From the NCBI GenBank assembly GCA_017537365.1, contig JAFYKZ010000030.1:17615-81614 (forward strand): a DNA stretch of 64,000 nt, written 5' to 3'. The notes below the pieces were generated by a model that made no database searches, was not told where the DNA came from, and saw only the letters and a program-made list of their open reading frames with translations. Positions 16,720 through 23,272 of the stretch are shown here, in pieces. Position 1 is the stretch's first letter. The number at the start of each line of letters is the position of its first letter. The DNA comes from Clostridia bacterium. GTDB taxonomy: Bacteria > Bacillota > Clostridia > Oscillospirales > Acutalibacteraceae. The position numbers and the translations under genes were made by a program.

Positions 16720-18837
16720 TCATTTCACAACCTTGGGGACAATCCAACTGTCCTCATTACTGTCTGGCGCGCCTTTTAATAGGTCGGCGCGGTCAAATTT
16801 CTGAATACGAACATCCTCGCGGAAAACATTGAATCGTGGAGCTACATAAATCATAGGCTCGGTGTTTTCGGTATCAATATTGTTCATAGTATTTTCGGCG
16901 GTTTTCATAGCGCTGAAAATATTTTTCATAGTTTGTTTTTCATCTTTTGTAAGGCAGATTTCGTTAACGCTCTCTAATGCTTTAAGCTTATCATCCTCGC
17001 TTAAAACTGCTGAGTCTTTTGCGCCGCTCATTTGAGCATTGCCGCTAGCGGTAGAGGAAGAGAATTTAGCGCCCTCAGTTCCTCTGATAGCAATATTTGC
17101 CTCAAATAATTGCATTTCACTAACCGGGCTAGGAGCACCGAGCATCTGGTCGCGAGCATTACCGTCTAACGGGAATACTATAACATCGCGGATAGTTTCG
17201 GTATCTTCTAAGAGCATTATCATACGGTCAACACCGGGAGCCATACCGGCATGCGGTGGCGCACCGTATTGGAAAGCTTCATAAAGCGCGCTGAATCTTG
17301 CGGCTAATTCCTCTTCGGGATAGCCTGCGATTTCAAACGCTTTTTTCATAATTTCAATATCGTGGTTTCTAACTGCACCCGAAGCTAGCTCAATGCCGTT
17401 ACAAACAAGGTCATACTGATAAGCTAAAATTTCGGTTGGGTCTTTTGTAAGCAATGCTTCAAGACCGCCCTGAGGCATTGAGAAGGGGTTATGAGTGAAT
17501 ATGATTTTATCGGTGCTTTCATCGTGCTCATACATCGGGAAATCAACAATGAAGCAGAACTCGAAACTGTTAGTATCTATTAAATCACATTCTTTACCGA
17601 GCCAGTCTCTAACATAGCCTGCATTTTTAGCGGCAACCTCTTCAACCATATCGGAAATAAAGAATATCGTTTCGCCTTCTTTAACCTTTGTAAGCTCAAT
17701 GATTTCTGATTTTTGAGCATCACTTAACTTTTTAACAATCGGGTCGTCTTTAAACTCGCAATTTGCTTTATCAAGCAAGGTTATATGAGCTAAGCCCTGC
17801 ATACCTAAATCTCTTGTTGCAAAGTTTAAGGATTTATCAAAGAACCATCTTTCGTTTTTGCAGGGAGCAACAATAGCTCTAACAACCTTATTTTTGAAAA
17901 CAGGGAAGTTAACACCTTTGAAAAATTCGGTTAAATCCATAATTTCAAGGGGGTTTCTAAGGTCAGGCTTATCGTTACCGTATTTAAGCATTGATTCCTT
18001 AAAGGTGATATGTCTGAAAGGAACTTCACTTATCGGTTTATGGTTTCCGATGAATTTTGTGAAAATAGCACGGATAACTCTTTCGCAAACACCTAAAACT
18101 TCTTCTTGGGTTGAAAATGCCATTTCAAAGTCTAACTGATAGAATTCACCTGGTGAACGGTCAGCACGGGCGTCCTCATCTCTGAAACAGGGAGCGATTT
18201 GGAAATATCGGTCAAAACCTGATACCATAAGAAGCTGTTTAAACTGCTGAGGAGCCTGAGGCAGAGCATAAAACTCGCCGATATGCTTTCTTGAAGGAAC
18301 AAGGAAGTCTCTTGCGCCCTCAGGAGAAGAAGCTGTTAATATAGGAGTTTGAATTTCTAAAAATCCTTCATTCTCCATAAGCTCTCTCATATATTTTATA
18401 ATTTGAGAACGCTTATAAATGCTAGAAGAAACCTTTGGATTTCTCAAATCCAAAAATCTGTTTTTAAGTCTTATATTTTCATTGGAAGACTTAGAGGTTA
18501 AAATTTCAAATGGTAGGTTTTTGGTGCATTTACCAAGAACCTTAAAGCTCTCAACGATAAGCTCAACCCTACCGGTATCAATAGCATTGTTAACCGTTTC
18601 CTCGTCTCTTAAAGTAACAGTACCTTTAACCGAAATAACTGTTTCGATTTTCTGAGAATCAACCTCAGCAATCATAGCAGGGTCGTTGATAACAAGCTGA
18701 GATACACCGGTATAATCGCGAAGGTCAACGAACAAAACTCCGCCATGATCACGCTTAGATTGAATCCAACCTGCAAGCTCAATTTGAGTTCCAACATGGG
18801 ATTCGCGCATGTCATTACAGTAATGCGTTCTATACAT
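16720..18837 (-). CDS. Aspartyl-tRNA synthetase fused to GatC
   Basis: The 705-aa protein joins two activities of tRNA-dependent asparagine synthesis. Residues about 1-585 are a bacterial-type AspRS: anticodon-binding OB fold, motif 2 region with CFRDEDARADR near 220, the GAD insertion domain (about 275-425), and the class II end with PPHAGMAPGVDR near 535. A Ser/Gly/Ala-rich linker of about 25 residues follows. The last 95 residues are GatC: IDTENTEP, FNVFREDV, LLKGAP and a closing WIVPKVVK, which match the GatC consensus in order. A free AspRS has about 590 aa and a free GatC about 95. ATG 18837 is preferred over 18843 because of the spacing from AGGAGG. The fusion suggests a non-discriminating AspRS that also makes Asp-tRNA(Asn). 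Confidence 0.92.
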   Translation of the reverse strand: MYRTHYCNDMRESHVGTQIELAGWIQSKRDHGGVLFVDLRDYTGVSQLVINDPAMIAEVDSQKIETVISVKGTVTLRDEETVNNAIDTGRVELIVESFKVLGKCTKNLPFEILTSKSSNENIRLKNRFLDLRNPKVSSSIYKRSQIIKYMRELMENEGFLEIQTPILTASSPEGARDFLVPSRKHIGEFYALPQAPQQFKQLLMVSGFDRYFQIAPCFRDEDARADRSPGEFYQLDFEMAFSTQEEVLGVCERVIRAIFTKFIGNHKPISEVPFRHITFKESMLKYGNDKPDLRNPLEIMDLTEFFKGVNFPVFKNKVVRAIVAPCKNERWFFDKSLNFATRDLGMQGLAHITLLDKANCEFKDDPIVKKLSDAQKSEIIELTKVKEGETIFFISDMVEEVAAKNAGYVRDWLGKECDLIDTNSFEFCFIVDFPMYEHDESTDKIIFTHNPFSMPQGGLEALLTKDPTEILAYQYDLVCNGIELASGAVRNHDIEIMKKAFEIAGYPEEELAARFSALYEAFQYGAPPHAGMAPGVDRMIMLLEDTETIRDVIVFPLDGNARDQMLGAPSPVSEMQLFEANIAIRGTEGAKFSSSTASGNAQMSGAKDSAVLSEDDKLKALESVNEICLTKDEKQTMKNIFSAMKTAENTMNNIDTENTEPMIYVAPRFNVFREDVRIQKFDRADLLKGAPDSNEDSWIVPKVVK

Positions 18838-18847
18838 ATTCATTCCT

Positions 18848-19075
18848 CCTGAAAAAATAAAAAGTCCCGAAAATTCCTTAGAATTTTCGGGACGAGAAAA
18901 TTAAAATTAACCCGCGGTGCCACCCGTTTTGATGACTAAAAGCCATCCACTTTGAAAGAATATTCGGTTTTAAATTGAATTCGAAGCGTTCCCAAGTTTA
19001 CTACTCGTCTCAAATGCGCTCTCAGTCCACGACGCATTCTCCCTGACAGACTTTCCATTTAAACTGAGTCTTCGA
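18848..19075 (-). promoter_or_regulatory. T-box riboswitch leader of the aspS-gatC/gatA/gatB operon
   Basis: The minus-strand leader holds the conserved T-box core GGGTGGCACCGCGGG (complement of 18911-18925), preceded by a small stem III (minus-strand GATGGCTTTTAGTCATC, about 18930-18947) and long stem I material. The core can pair with the CGTCCCG of the downstream terminator to form the antiterminator. T-boxes sense uncharged tRNA. I could not fix the specifier codon; GAC (Asp) and AAC (Asn) triplets both occur in plausible places. Confidence 0.9.
18864..18893 (-). terminator. T-box regulatory terminator
   Basis: A perfect 13-bp stem (18864-18876 with 18881-18893), 4-base loop and a following T-tract on the minus strand lie just before the AspRS-GatC start. 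It competes with the T-box antiterminator. Confidence 0.93.
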
Positions 19076-19080
19076 ATAAT

Positions 19081-19109
19081 ATTATATTAAGATTTTTTTG
19101 TTTTGTCAA
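19081..19109 (-). promoter_or_regulatory. Promoter of the T-box operon
   Basis: Minus-strand TTGACA (19104-19109) and TATAAT (19081-19086) are perfect consensus boxes with a 17-bp spacer, placing the transcript start near 19075, immediately before the T-box stem I. Confidence 0.9.
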
Positions 19110-19125
19110 GTTTTTTTGAATGTAA

Positions 19126-19791
19126 TTATTCAGATATGCTTATAATAAAGCCATCTTCGTAGAAAGTTTTGGTTTTATCTGATATTTTTGCATTTTTTAA
19201 ATCAGAAATACCGTTGCCGTTATATTTAACAACAGACTCTTTTTTAGTATAAATCTCGAAAAAACGAGTTAAAATTTCGGTGTTTTCGGTAAAACGAAAA
19301 TCTTTATCGCAAGGAGAAAAACCGAAAATATAGTTTAGTTCTTCGCAGGAGCAAAATCTTTTTGCAACTTTTAAATTTATAGGTCGCAATTTTTCAATAT
19401 CAATACCAATTTCAGTTTCACTTATCGCGCAAACAACCATATTATCTGAATGGCTGATGTTAAAATGAATATTAAGATTTTCAGCATAAGGCTTTCCGTT
19501 TTCAGCTTCAACGATTTTTATACTATCATAAGAAATATTCAAATAATTTGATATCGTTTTTTTAGCAAGCATTTCTCCTGCAACGGTTTGCTTTTTGTTT
19601 TTTTCGTTTGCTAAAATATCAACCTTTTGCTTTCGCATATCATCCATTAAAGAATAAAAATTTTGATATTCTTCATCGCTTAAATCTAGTATATTAAATT
19701 TTTCGTATTTTATACTCAAAAATAAAGCATCTCCAATATTTGAAATTTTTAAAAATGCATAATCTATATTATAATATAGCATATTATGCAT
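19126..19791 (-). CDS. 4'-phosphopantetheinyl transferase, Sfp/AcpT superfamily
   Basis: The family moves phosphopantetheine from coenzyme A to a serine of carrier proteins. The 221-aa protein has the paired signatures FNISHSDNMVVCAIS and GIDIEKL (about residues 113-137), supplying the metal-binding Asp and neighbouring acid, and the FEIYTKKESVVKYNGNG helix (about 178-194) with the conserved W/FxxKEA-like KKES. Length fits Sfp-type enzymes rather than the short AcpS. No clear Shine-Dalgarno site is seen, and ATG 19791 or 19782 could be the start. No carrier-protein or polyketide gene is nearby, so the target is unknown. Confidence 0.85.
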   Translation of the reverse strand: MHNMLYYNIDYAFLKISNIGDALFLSIKYEKFNILDLSDEEYQNFYSLMDDMRKQKVDILANEKNKKQTVAGEMLAKKTISNYLNISYDSIKIVEAENGKPYAENLNIHFNISHSDNMVVCAISETEIGIDIEKLRPINLKVAKRFCSCEELNYIFGFSPCDKDFRFTENTEILTRFFEIYTKKESVVKYNGNGISDLKNAKISDKTKTFYEDGFIISISE

Positions 19792-19828
19792 TAATGTTGC
19801 AAGAATATGATTATTTTTTAAAAAAATA

Positions 19829-19857
19829 TTGATTTTTTTGTCGAAAAATGTTAAAAT
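19829..19857 (+). promoter_or_regulatory. Candidate promoter of the small DUF4190-like gene
   Basis: TTGATT (19829-19834), 17-bp spacer and TAAAAT (19852-19857) lie about 30 bases before the ATG at 19889. Confidence 0.5.
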
Positions 19858-19888
19858 ATGAGTAGTATTTCTGAGGGGGAATTTGGTT

Positions 19889-20152
19889 ATGAGTGATATG
19901 AAAGAAAATAAAGCTAGCGGTGTTGCGGTAGCTTCTTTGGTTTGCGGTATTGCCGGTTTTTTCTGTAATCCGCTTTCTTTGGTATGTTTGGCGGCAATTG
20001 TTTTAGGTATTGTAGGTCTTGCAACCGCAGGAAATCGTCCTAAGGGAACAGCTGTTGCAGGTCTTTGTTTGGGTATAGCCGGTGCTATTTGTCAGTTTAT
20101 TGCTGATTTGATTTTATCGGTATTTACTCTTGGTATCTCTTTCATAGTTTAA
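19889..20152 (+). CDS. Small two-helix membrane protein, DUF4190-like
   Basis: The 87-aa protein has a short polar N-terminus, a hydrophobic Gly/Ala-rich helix (about 12-45), a polar turn containing NRPKGTAVAG, and a second hydrophobic segment (about 55-87). The pattern of a repeated AVASLVCGIAG / AVAGLCLGIAG motif is characteristic of DUF4190 proteins, whose function is unknown. GAGGGGGA at 19873-19880 supports ATG 19889 rather than an upstream TTG. It is a single gene between its own promoter and a strong terminator. Confidence 0.75.
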   Translation: MSDMKENKASGVAVASLVCGIAGFFCNPLSLVCLAAIVLGIVGLATAGNRPKGTAVAGLCLGIAGAICQFIADLILSVFTLGISFIV

Positions 20153-20173
20153 TTACTTTGTGCTTCAAAAACC

Positions 20174-20204
20174 AAAAGCAAGCAGTTATAAACTGCTTGC
20201 TTTT
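20174..20204. terminator. Bidirectional intrinsic terminator
   Basis: A perfect 14-bp stem (20174-20187 with 20191-20204) with a 3-base loop and a T-tract lies between the small membrane protein gene and the convergent yfcE. Confidence 0.93.
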
Positions 20205-20205
20205 T

Positions 20206-20748
20206 TTATATTTCCTCTTTTAAATATTCCTTGCCTTCAAGGTTTTTAAAGGTAAGCTTTTTGTTTTCTAAGATTATATATCCTCGCTCGCTATTTTCCT
20301 TTGGGATAGAAACAGAGCCAGGATTTGCAAAATAAAAACCGTTTATTTCTTTAAATACAGGGATATGAGTATGACCGTTTAAAAGCAAAGCACCGTCCGA
20401 TAACTTTGGTGGATTTTCGGGGTTTATCTTATGCCCATGGGTTGCAAAAATTTCCAAACCGTCAATATTTAAAACAGAGTATTCAGACATAACAGGGAAG
20501 CTTAGCACCATTTGGTCCACTTCTGCCTCGCAGTTACCTCTAACGCAAATTATTTTTTCTGCCATATTGTTTAAAATTTCGATAACCTTTTTGGGATTGT
20601 AACCGTCAGGCAGGTCGTTTCTAGGTCCATGATATAAAATATCACCTAAAAGCAACAGTTTATCTGCTTTTTCGGTACAAAAAGCGTTTATAAGCTGCTC
20701 GCAGTAAAGTGCAGAGCCGTGTATATCAGATGCAATTAAAATTTTCAT
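20206..20748 (-). CDS. yfcE: YfcE/MJ0936-type metallophosphodiesterase
   Basis: These enzymes are small calcineurin-fold phosphodiesterases with two metal ions. The 180-aa protein shows every motif in order: SDIHGS near residue 7, LLGDILYHGP near 36, GNCEAEVD near 75, THGHK near 105 and NGHTHIP near 127. The cellular substrate of the family is not settled. AAGGAG precedes the ATG. It is the last gene of the minus-strand envelope cluster and ends at the terminator above. Confidence 0.92.
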   Translation of the reverse strand: MKILIASDIHGSALYCEQLINAFCTEKADKLLLLGDILYHGPRNDLPDGYNPKKVIEILNNMAEKIICVRGNCEAEVDQMVLSFPVMSEYSVLNIDGLEIFATHGHKINPENPPKLSDGALLLNGHTHIPVFKEINGFYFANPGSVSIPKENSERGYIILENKKLTFKNLEGKEYLKEEI

Positions 20749-20760
20749 AAATAATACTCC

Positions 20761-21945
20761 TTATTTGCCGGTGAAATCGCGGTCAAATGTTATAACGCAG
20801 GTAAAGGTTTTATTAATTGTTTTAGCGAGGTCGTTTATAGTATCATTCAAATCTTCCTCGTTTAGTTTGCTTCCCGATGGAATGACAACATCGAAAATAA
20901 GATTTGTTCTATTATCGCTTACAGGGGTCATTCTAAAATCGTGAAGCGTTAATTCGGGATGAATTTCGGTTAGCTTTTCGGCTAATTTATCCCTTGTTTT
21001 AGATACATTTTCATTATCGGTATCAATAGGGTCCATATGAATAACGAGCGAAATATTAAGCTTTTCAAATACAAGCTTTTCGCATAAATCTATCTGCTCG
21101 TGGCATTTAACAATATCAATATTCTGAGGAACTTCAACATGAACTGAAGCCAGTTGTCTGCCTGGACCGTAGTTATGAACAATTAAATCGTGAATACCCT
21201 CAAATTCTTTAAAGGACATAATAGTGTTTTCAATATCGTTAATAAGCTCTTTTTCGGGCGGTTTACCCAAAATCTCGTTTATAGTGTTTTTAGCAGAACT
21301 GAAACCTGAATAGAGAATAAATAACGATACTAGGATACCCATAACCGCATCAAGATTAAAGGGGAGGTCTATAAATATTGAAACGCCAACCGAAACTAAA
21401 ATGGCACCGGTTGCGATACAGTCGTTGACCGAGTCCTGAGCAGAGGCAATTAAAGCCTCAGAATTTATTCGTTTTCCTATTTTGCGGTTGAAGAAAAACA
21501 TATAAAGCTTAATTAAAATAGAAACCGCTAAAATTATAAGGGTTACAATCGAATATTCGGGCGCGGGAGTACCCTCGATTAAGGTTTGACCTGAGGTTTT
21601 TAGAAGCTCAAAGCCAACCAGCATAATTAAAGCGGCAACTATAAATGCGCTTATATATTCTATTCTGCCGTGTCCAAACGGATGGTCGCTATCTGCGGGT
21701 TTATTAGCCATTTTAAAGCCGATTGCGGTTATAACAGAAGAGCCCATATCCGAAAGATTGTTAAGTCCGTCTGCCGAAATAGAGATACTTCCTGTAATAA
21801 TACCAACCGATATTTTAATAAAACATAAAATAAGGTTCCCCAAAATGCCTATAACACTGCCCAGAGTGCCATAAGCAGCGCGGACAGTGTTATCAGTAGT
21901 GTCTTTATAATTTTTAATAAAAAGCTTAATTAATAGATTACTCAT
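20761..21945 (-). CDS. Cation diffusion facilitator (CDF) family metal transporter
   Basis: CDF proteins export Zn, Fe, Mn or Co in exchange for protons. The 394-aa protein has six membrane segments over residues about 30-225, with the metal-site residues in DGLNNLSD (helix 2) and SVNDC (helix 5), and the family loop HPFGHGRIEY near 92. The cytoplasmic C-terminal domain (about 230-394) is longer than usual, ending about 90 residues after the standard ferredoxin-like fold. The metal cannot be predicted safely. Its ATG shares one base with the ddl stop codon (TAATG), so translation is coupled. Confidence 0.92.
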   Translation of the reverse strand: MSNLLIKLFIKNYKDTTDNTVRAAYGTLGSVIGILGNLILCFIKISVGIITGSISISADGLNNLSDMGSSVITAIGFKMANKPADSDHPFGHGRIEYISAFIVAALIMLVGFELLKTSGQTLIEGTPAPEYSIVTLIILAVSILIKLYMFFFNRKIGKRINSEALIASAQDSVNDCIATGAILVSVGVSIFIDLPFNLDAVMGILVSLFILYSGFSSAKNTINEILGKPPEKELINDIENTIMSFKEFEGIHDLIVHNYGPGRQLASVHVEVPQNIDIVKCHEQIDLCEKLVFEKLNISLVIHMDPIDTDNENVSKTRDKLAEKLTEIHPELTLHDFRMTPVSDNRTNLIFDVVIPSGSKLNEEDLNDTINDLAKTINKTFTCVITFDRDFTGK

Positions 21946-23120
21946 TAAATTTTACTTCCCTTAGCACCCTTGCTACCGAATGAAGCTCCCGATAAAATAT
22001 CAGTATCAATAGAAAAGGATAGGTTTTCTCTGGTTCTTTGTCTTTTAAATGCTAGCTCTATAAGACGGTCTAAAAGTTCTTTATAAGGCATACCTGTAGC
22101 CTCCCATAAATAGAAAGCAAGTGAACCTGGGATGGTGTTAATCTCATTGGCATAAACAGTGTCTCCGTCTAAGATAAAATCTATTCTAACAACACCGTTA
22201 GCACCCAATGCTTTGAAAATATCGCAAGAGAGTTTTCTGATTTCCTCTGCTTTTTCCTCGCTTAAATCGGCGGGGATTTTTCTGCCGAGTGAAGCCATAC
22301 CTTTACTCTTTCCGCCACCCTTATATTTATTATCATAGGATAAAATTTCATCATGCATAAAGGGTTCTTCGCAAACACTGGCTTCACATTCATCGGCATT
22401 TCCTAAAACCGAACAGTTAATTTCGCGGATATTGGTAACAGCGCGCTCAATCAAAACTTTTTCTGCAAAGGTAAATGCTAGGGTTATAGCGGTATCAAGC
22501 TCGTTTTCGGTATTAACCTTGCTGATGCCAACGCTTGAGCCCAGGTTTACAGGCTTAATAATAAGAGGATAACCTATTTTTTCACCGATTTCTTTTATAA
22601 CTTCGGTTTTATTTGCTGCATATTCTCTTGCTCTGAAACAAATGCAATCAAGAACGGGTAGACCTGCTCTTTTTAAAACATCTTTAAATACAACCTTATC
22701 CATACCAACGGCAGAGGATAAAATATCGCAACCAACATAAGGGAGATTTAAGTATTCGAAATAGCCTTGAATAGTACCGTCCTCGCAGTTGGTTCCGTGA
22801 ACAATCGGGAAAGCAACATCAATGATAACATCCTTTTGTTTTGAGAAGAAACCGCTTTTTTCAAATTTCATAACAACATCTTTGCCCTCGCGAACAAAAT
22901 ATACCTTACGGCATTTTTCTAAAAGGGCAGGCAAATCGCGGTATTCCTCAATTGTAAAGAGGCTATCTCCTGTAAACATTTCACCGTTTTTAGTAACATA
23001 AACGGGTGTTATATCGTATTTTTCGCGGTCGATAGAACGCATAGCCTGAACGGCTGATATAATAGAAACCTCGTGCTCAACCGAGCGGCATCCAAAAAAC
23101 ACTGCAACATTGGTTTTCAT
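21945..23120 (-). CDS. ddl: D-alanine--D-alanine ligase family protein
   Basis: The enzyme joins two D-alanines for the peptidoglycan stem peptide using ATP. The 391-aa protein has the family start VAVFFGCRSVEHEVSIISA, the ATP-grasp segment IIKPVNLGSSVGISKV (about 185), the loop YDNKYKGGGKSKGM (about 265) and the metal site RIDFILDGDTVYANEINTIPG (split by variable residues, about 310-335). A short Gly/Ser-rich tail is extra. The ATG at 23120 matches the family N-terminus; an open frame reaching 23258 reads through hairpins and is not homologous. The ribosome site is buried in an 18-bp hairpin. Neighbouring MurF-like ligase makes the next use of D-Ala-D-Ala. Confidence 0.93.
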   Translation of the reverse strand: MKTNVAVFFGCRSVEHEVSIISAVQAMRSIDREKYDITPVYVTKNGEMFTGDSLFTIEEYRDLPALLEKCRKVYFVREGKDVVMKFEKSGFFSKQKDVIIDVAFPIVHGTNCEDGTIQGYFEYLNLPYVGCDILSSAVGMDKVVFKDVLKRAGLPVLDCICFRAREYAANKTEVIKEIGEKIGYPLIIKPVNLGSSVGISKVNTENELDTAITLAFTFAEKVLIERAVTNIREINCSVLGNADECEASVCEEPFMHDEILSYDNKYKGGGKSKGMASLGRKIPADLSEEKAEEIRKLSCDIFKALGANGVVRIDFILDGDTVYANEINTIPGSLAFYLWEATGMPYKELLDRLIELAFKRQRTRENLSFSIDTDILSGASFGSKGAKGSKI

Positions 23121-23185
23121 AATAATCACCATATCCTTTCTCGACACAAAGAGCAATAAACAATCACGGATATGGTGATTATTAT
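23119..23185 (-). promoter_or_regulatory. 18-bp hairpin sequestering the ddl ribosome binding site
   Basis: Bases 23119-23136 and 23168-23185 are perfect inverted complements around a 31-base loop. In the ddl mRNA the 3' arm contains the Shine-Dalgarno region and the first two bases of the AUG. A stem this stable should block translation unless it is opened. Confidence 0.8.
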
Positions 23186-23187
23186 AC

Positions 23188-23229
23188 GCATGTGCCACGG
23201 TTGCCACTTTATTGGCGAGTGGCACGCGC
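23188..23229 (-). promoter_or_regulatory. Possibly bistable stem in the ddl leader
   Basis: In the minus-strand transcript a TGCCACT segment (arm near 23218-23224) can pair either with AGTGGCA (near 23202-23208) or, shifted, GTGCCAC with GTGGCAC (23192-23198). The two pairings exclude each other. Confidence 0.5.
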
Positions 23230-23238
23230 CTTATATTT

Positions 23239-23266
23239 AGTTTAGCGTGATTTTTCACGCTAAACT
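23239..23266 (-). other. 12-bp hairpin between murF-like gene and ddl
   Basis: A perfect 12-bp stem (23239-23250 with 23255-23266) with a 4-base loop lies seven bases after the MurF-like stop. No T-tract follows on either strand, so it is not a standard terminator; it may be a processing or stability element. Confidence 0.6.
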
Positions 23267-23272
23267 TACAAT

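Noticed and set aside
18848..19075. Candidate tRNA gene from TTCGAAT-like sequence
   Set aside because: The sequence lies in the T-box leader and no cloverleaf can be drawn.
23121..23258. Longer Ddl N-terminus reaching 23258
   Set aside because: The extra residues are read through three hairpins, show no family homology, and the standard Ddl start matches ATG 23120.
23239..23266. Intrinsic terminator after the MurF-like gene
   Set aside because: Good stem but no T-tract follows on either strand.
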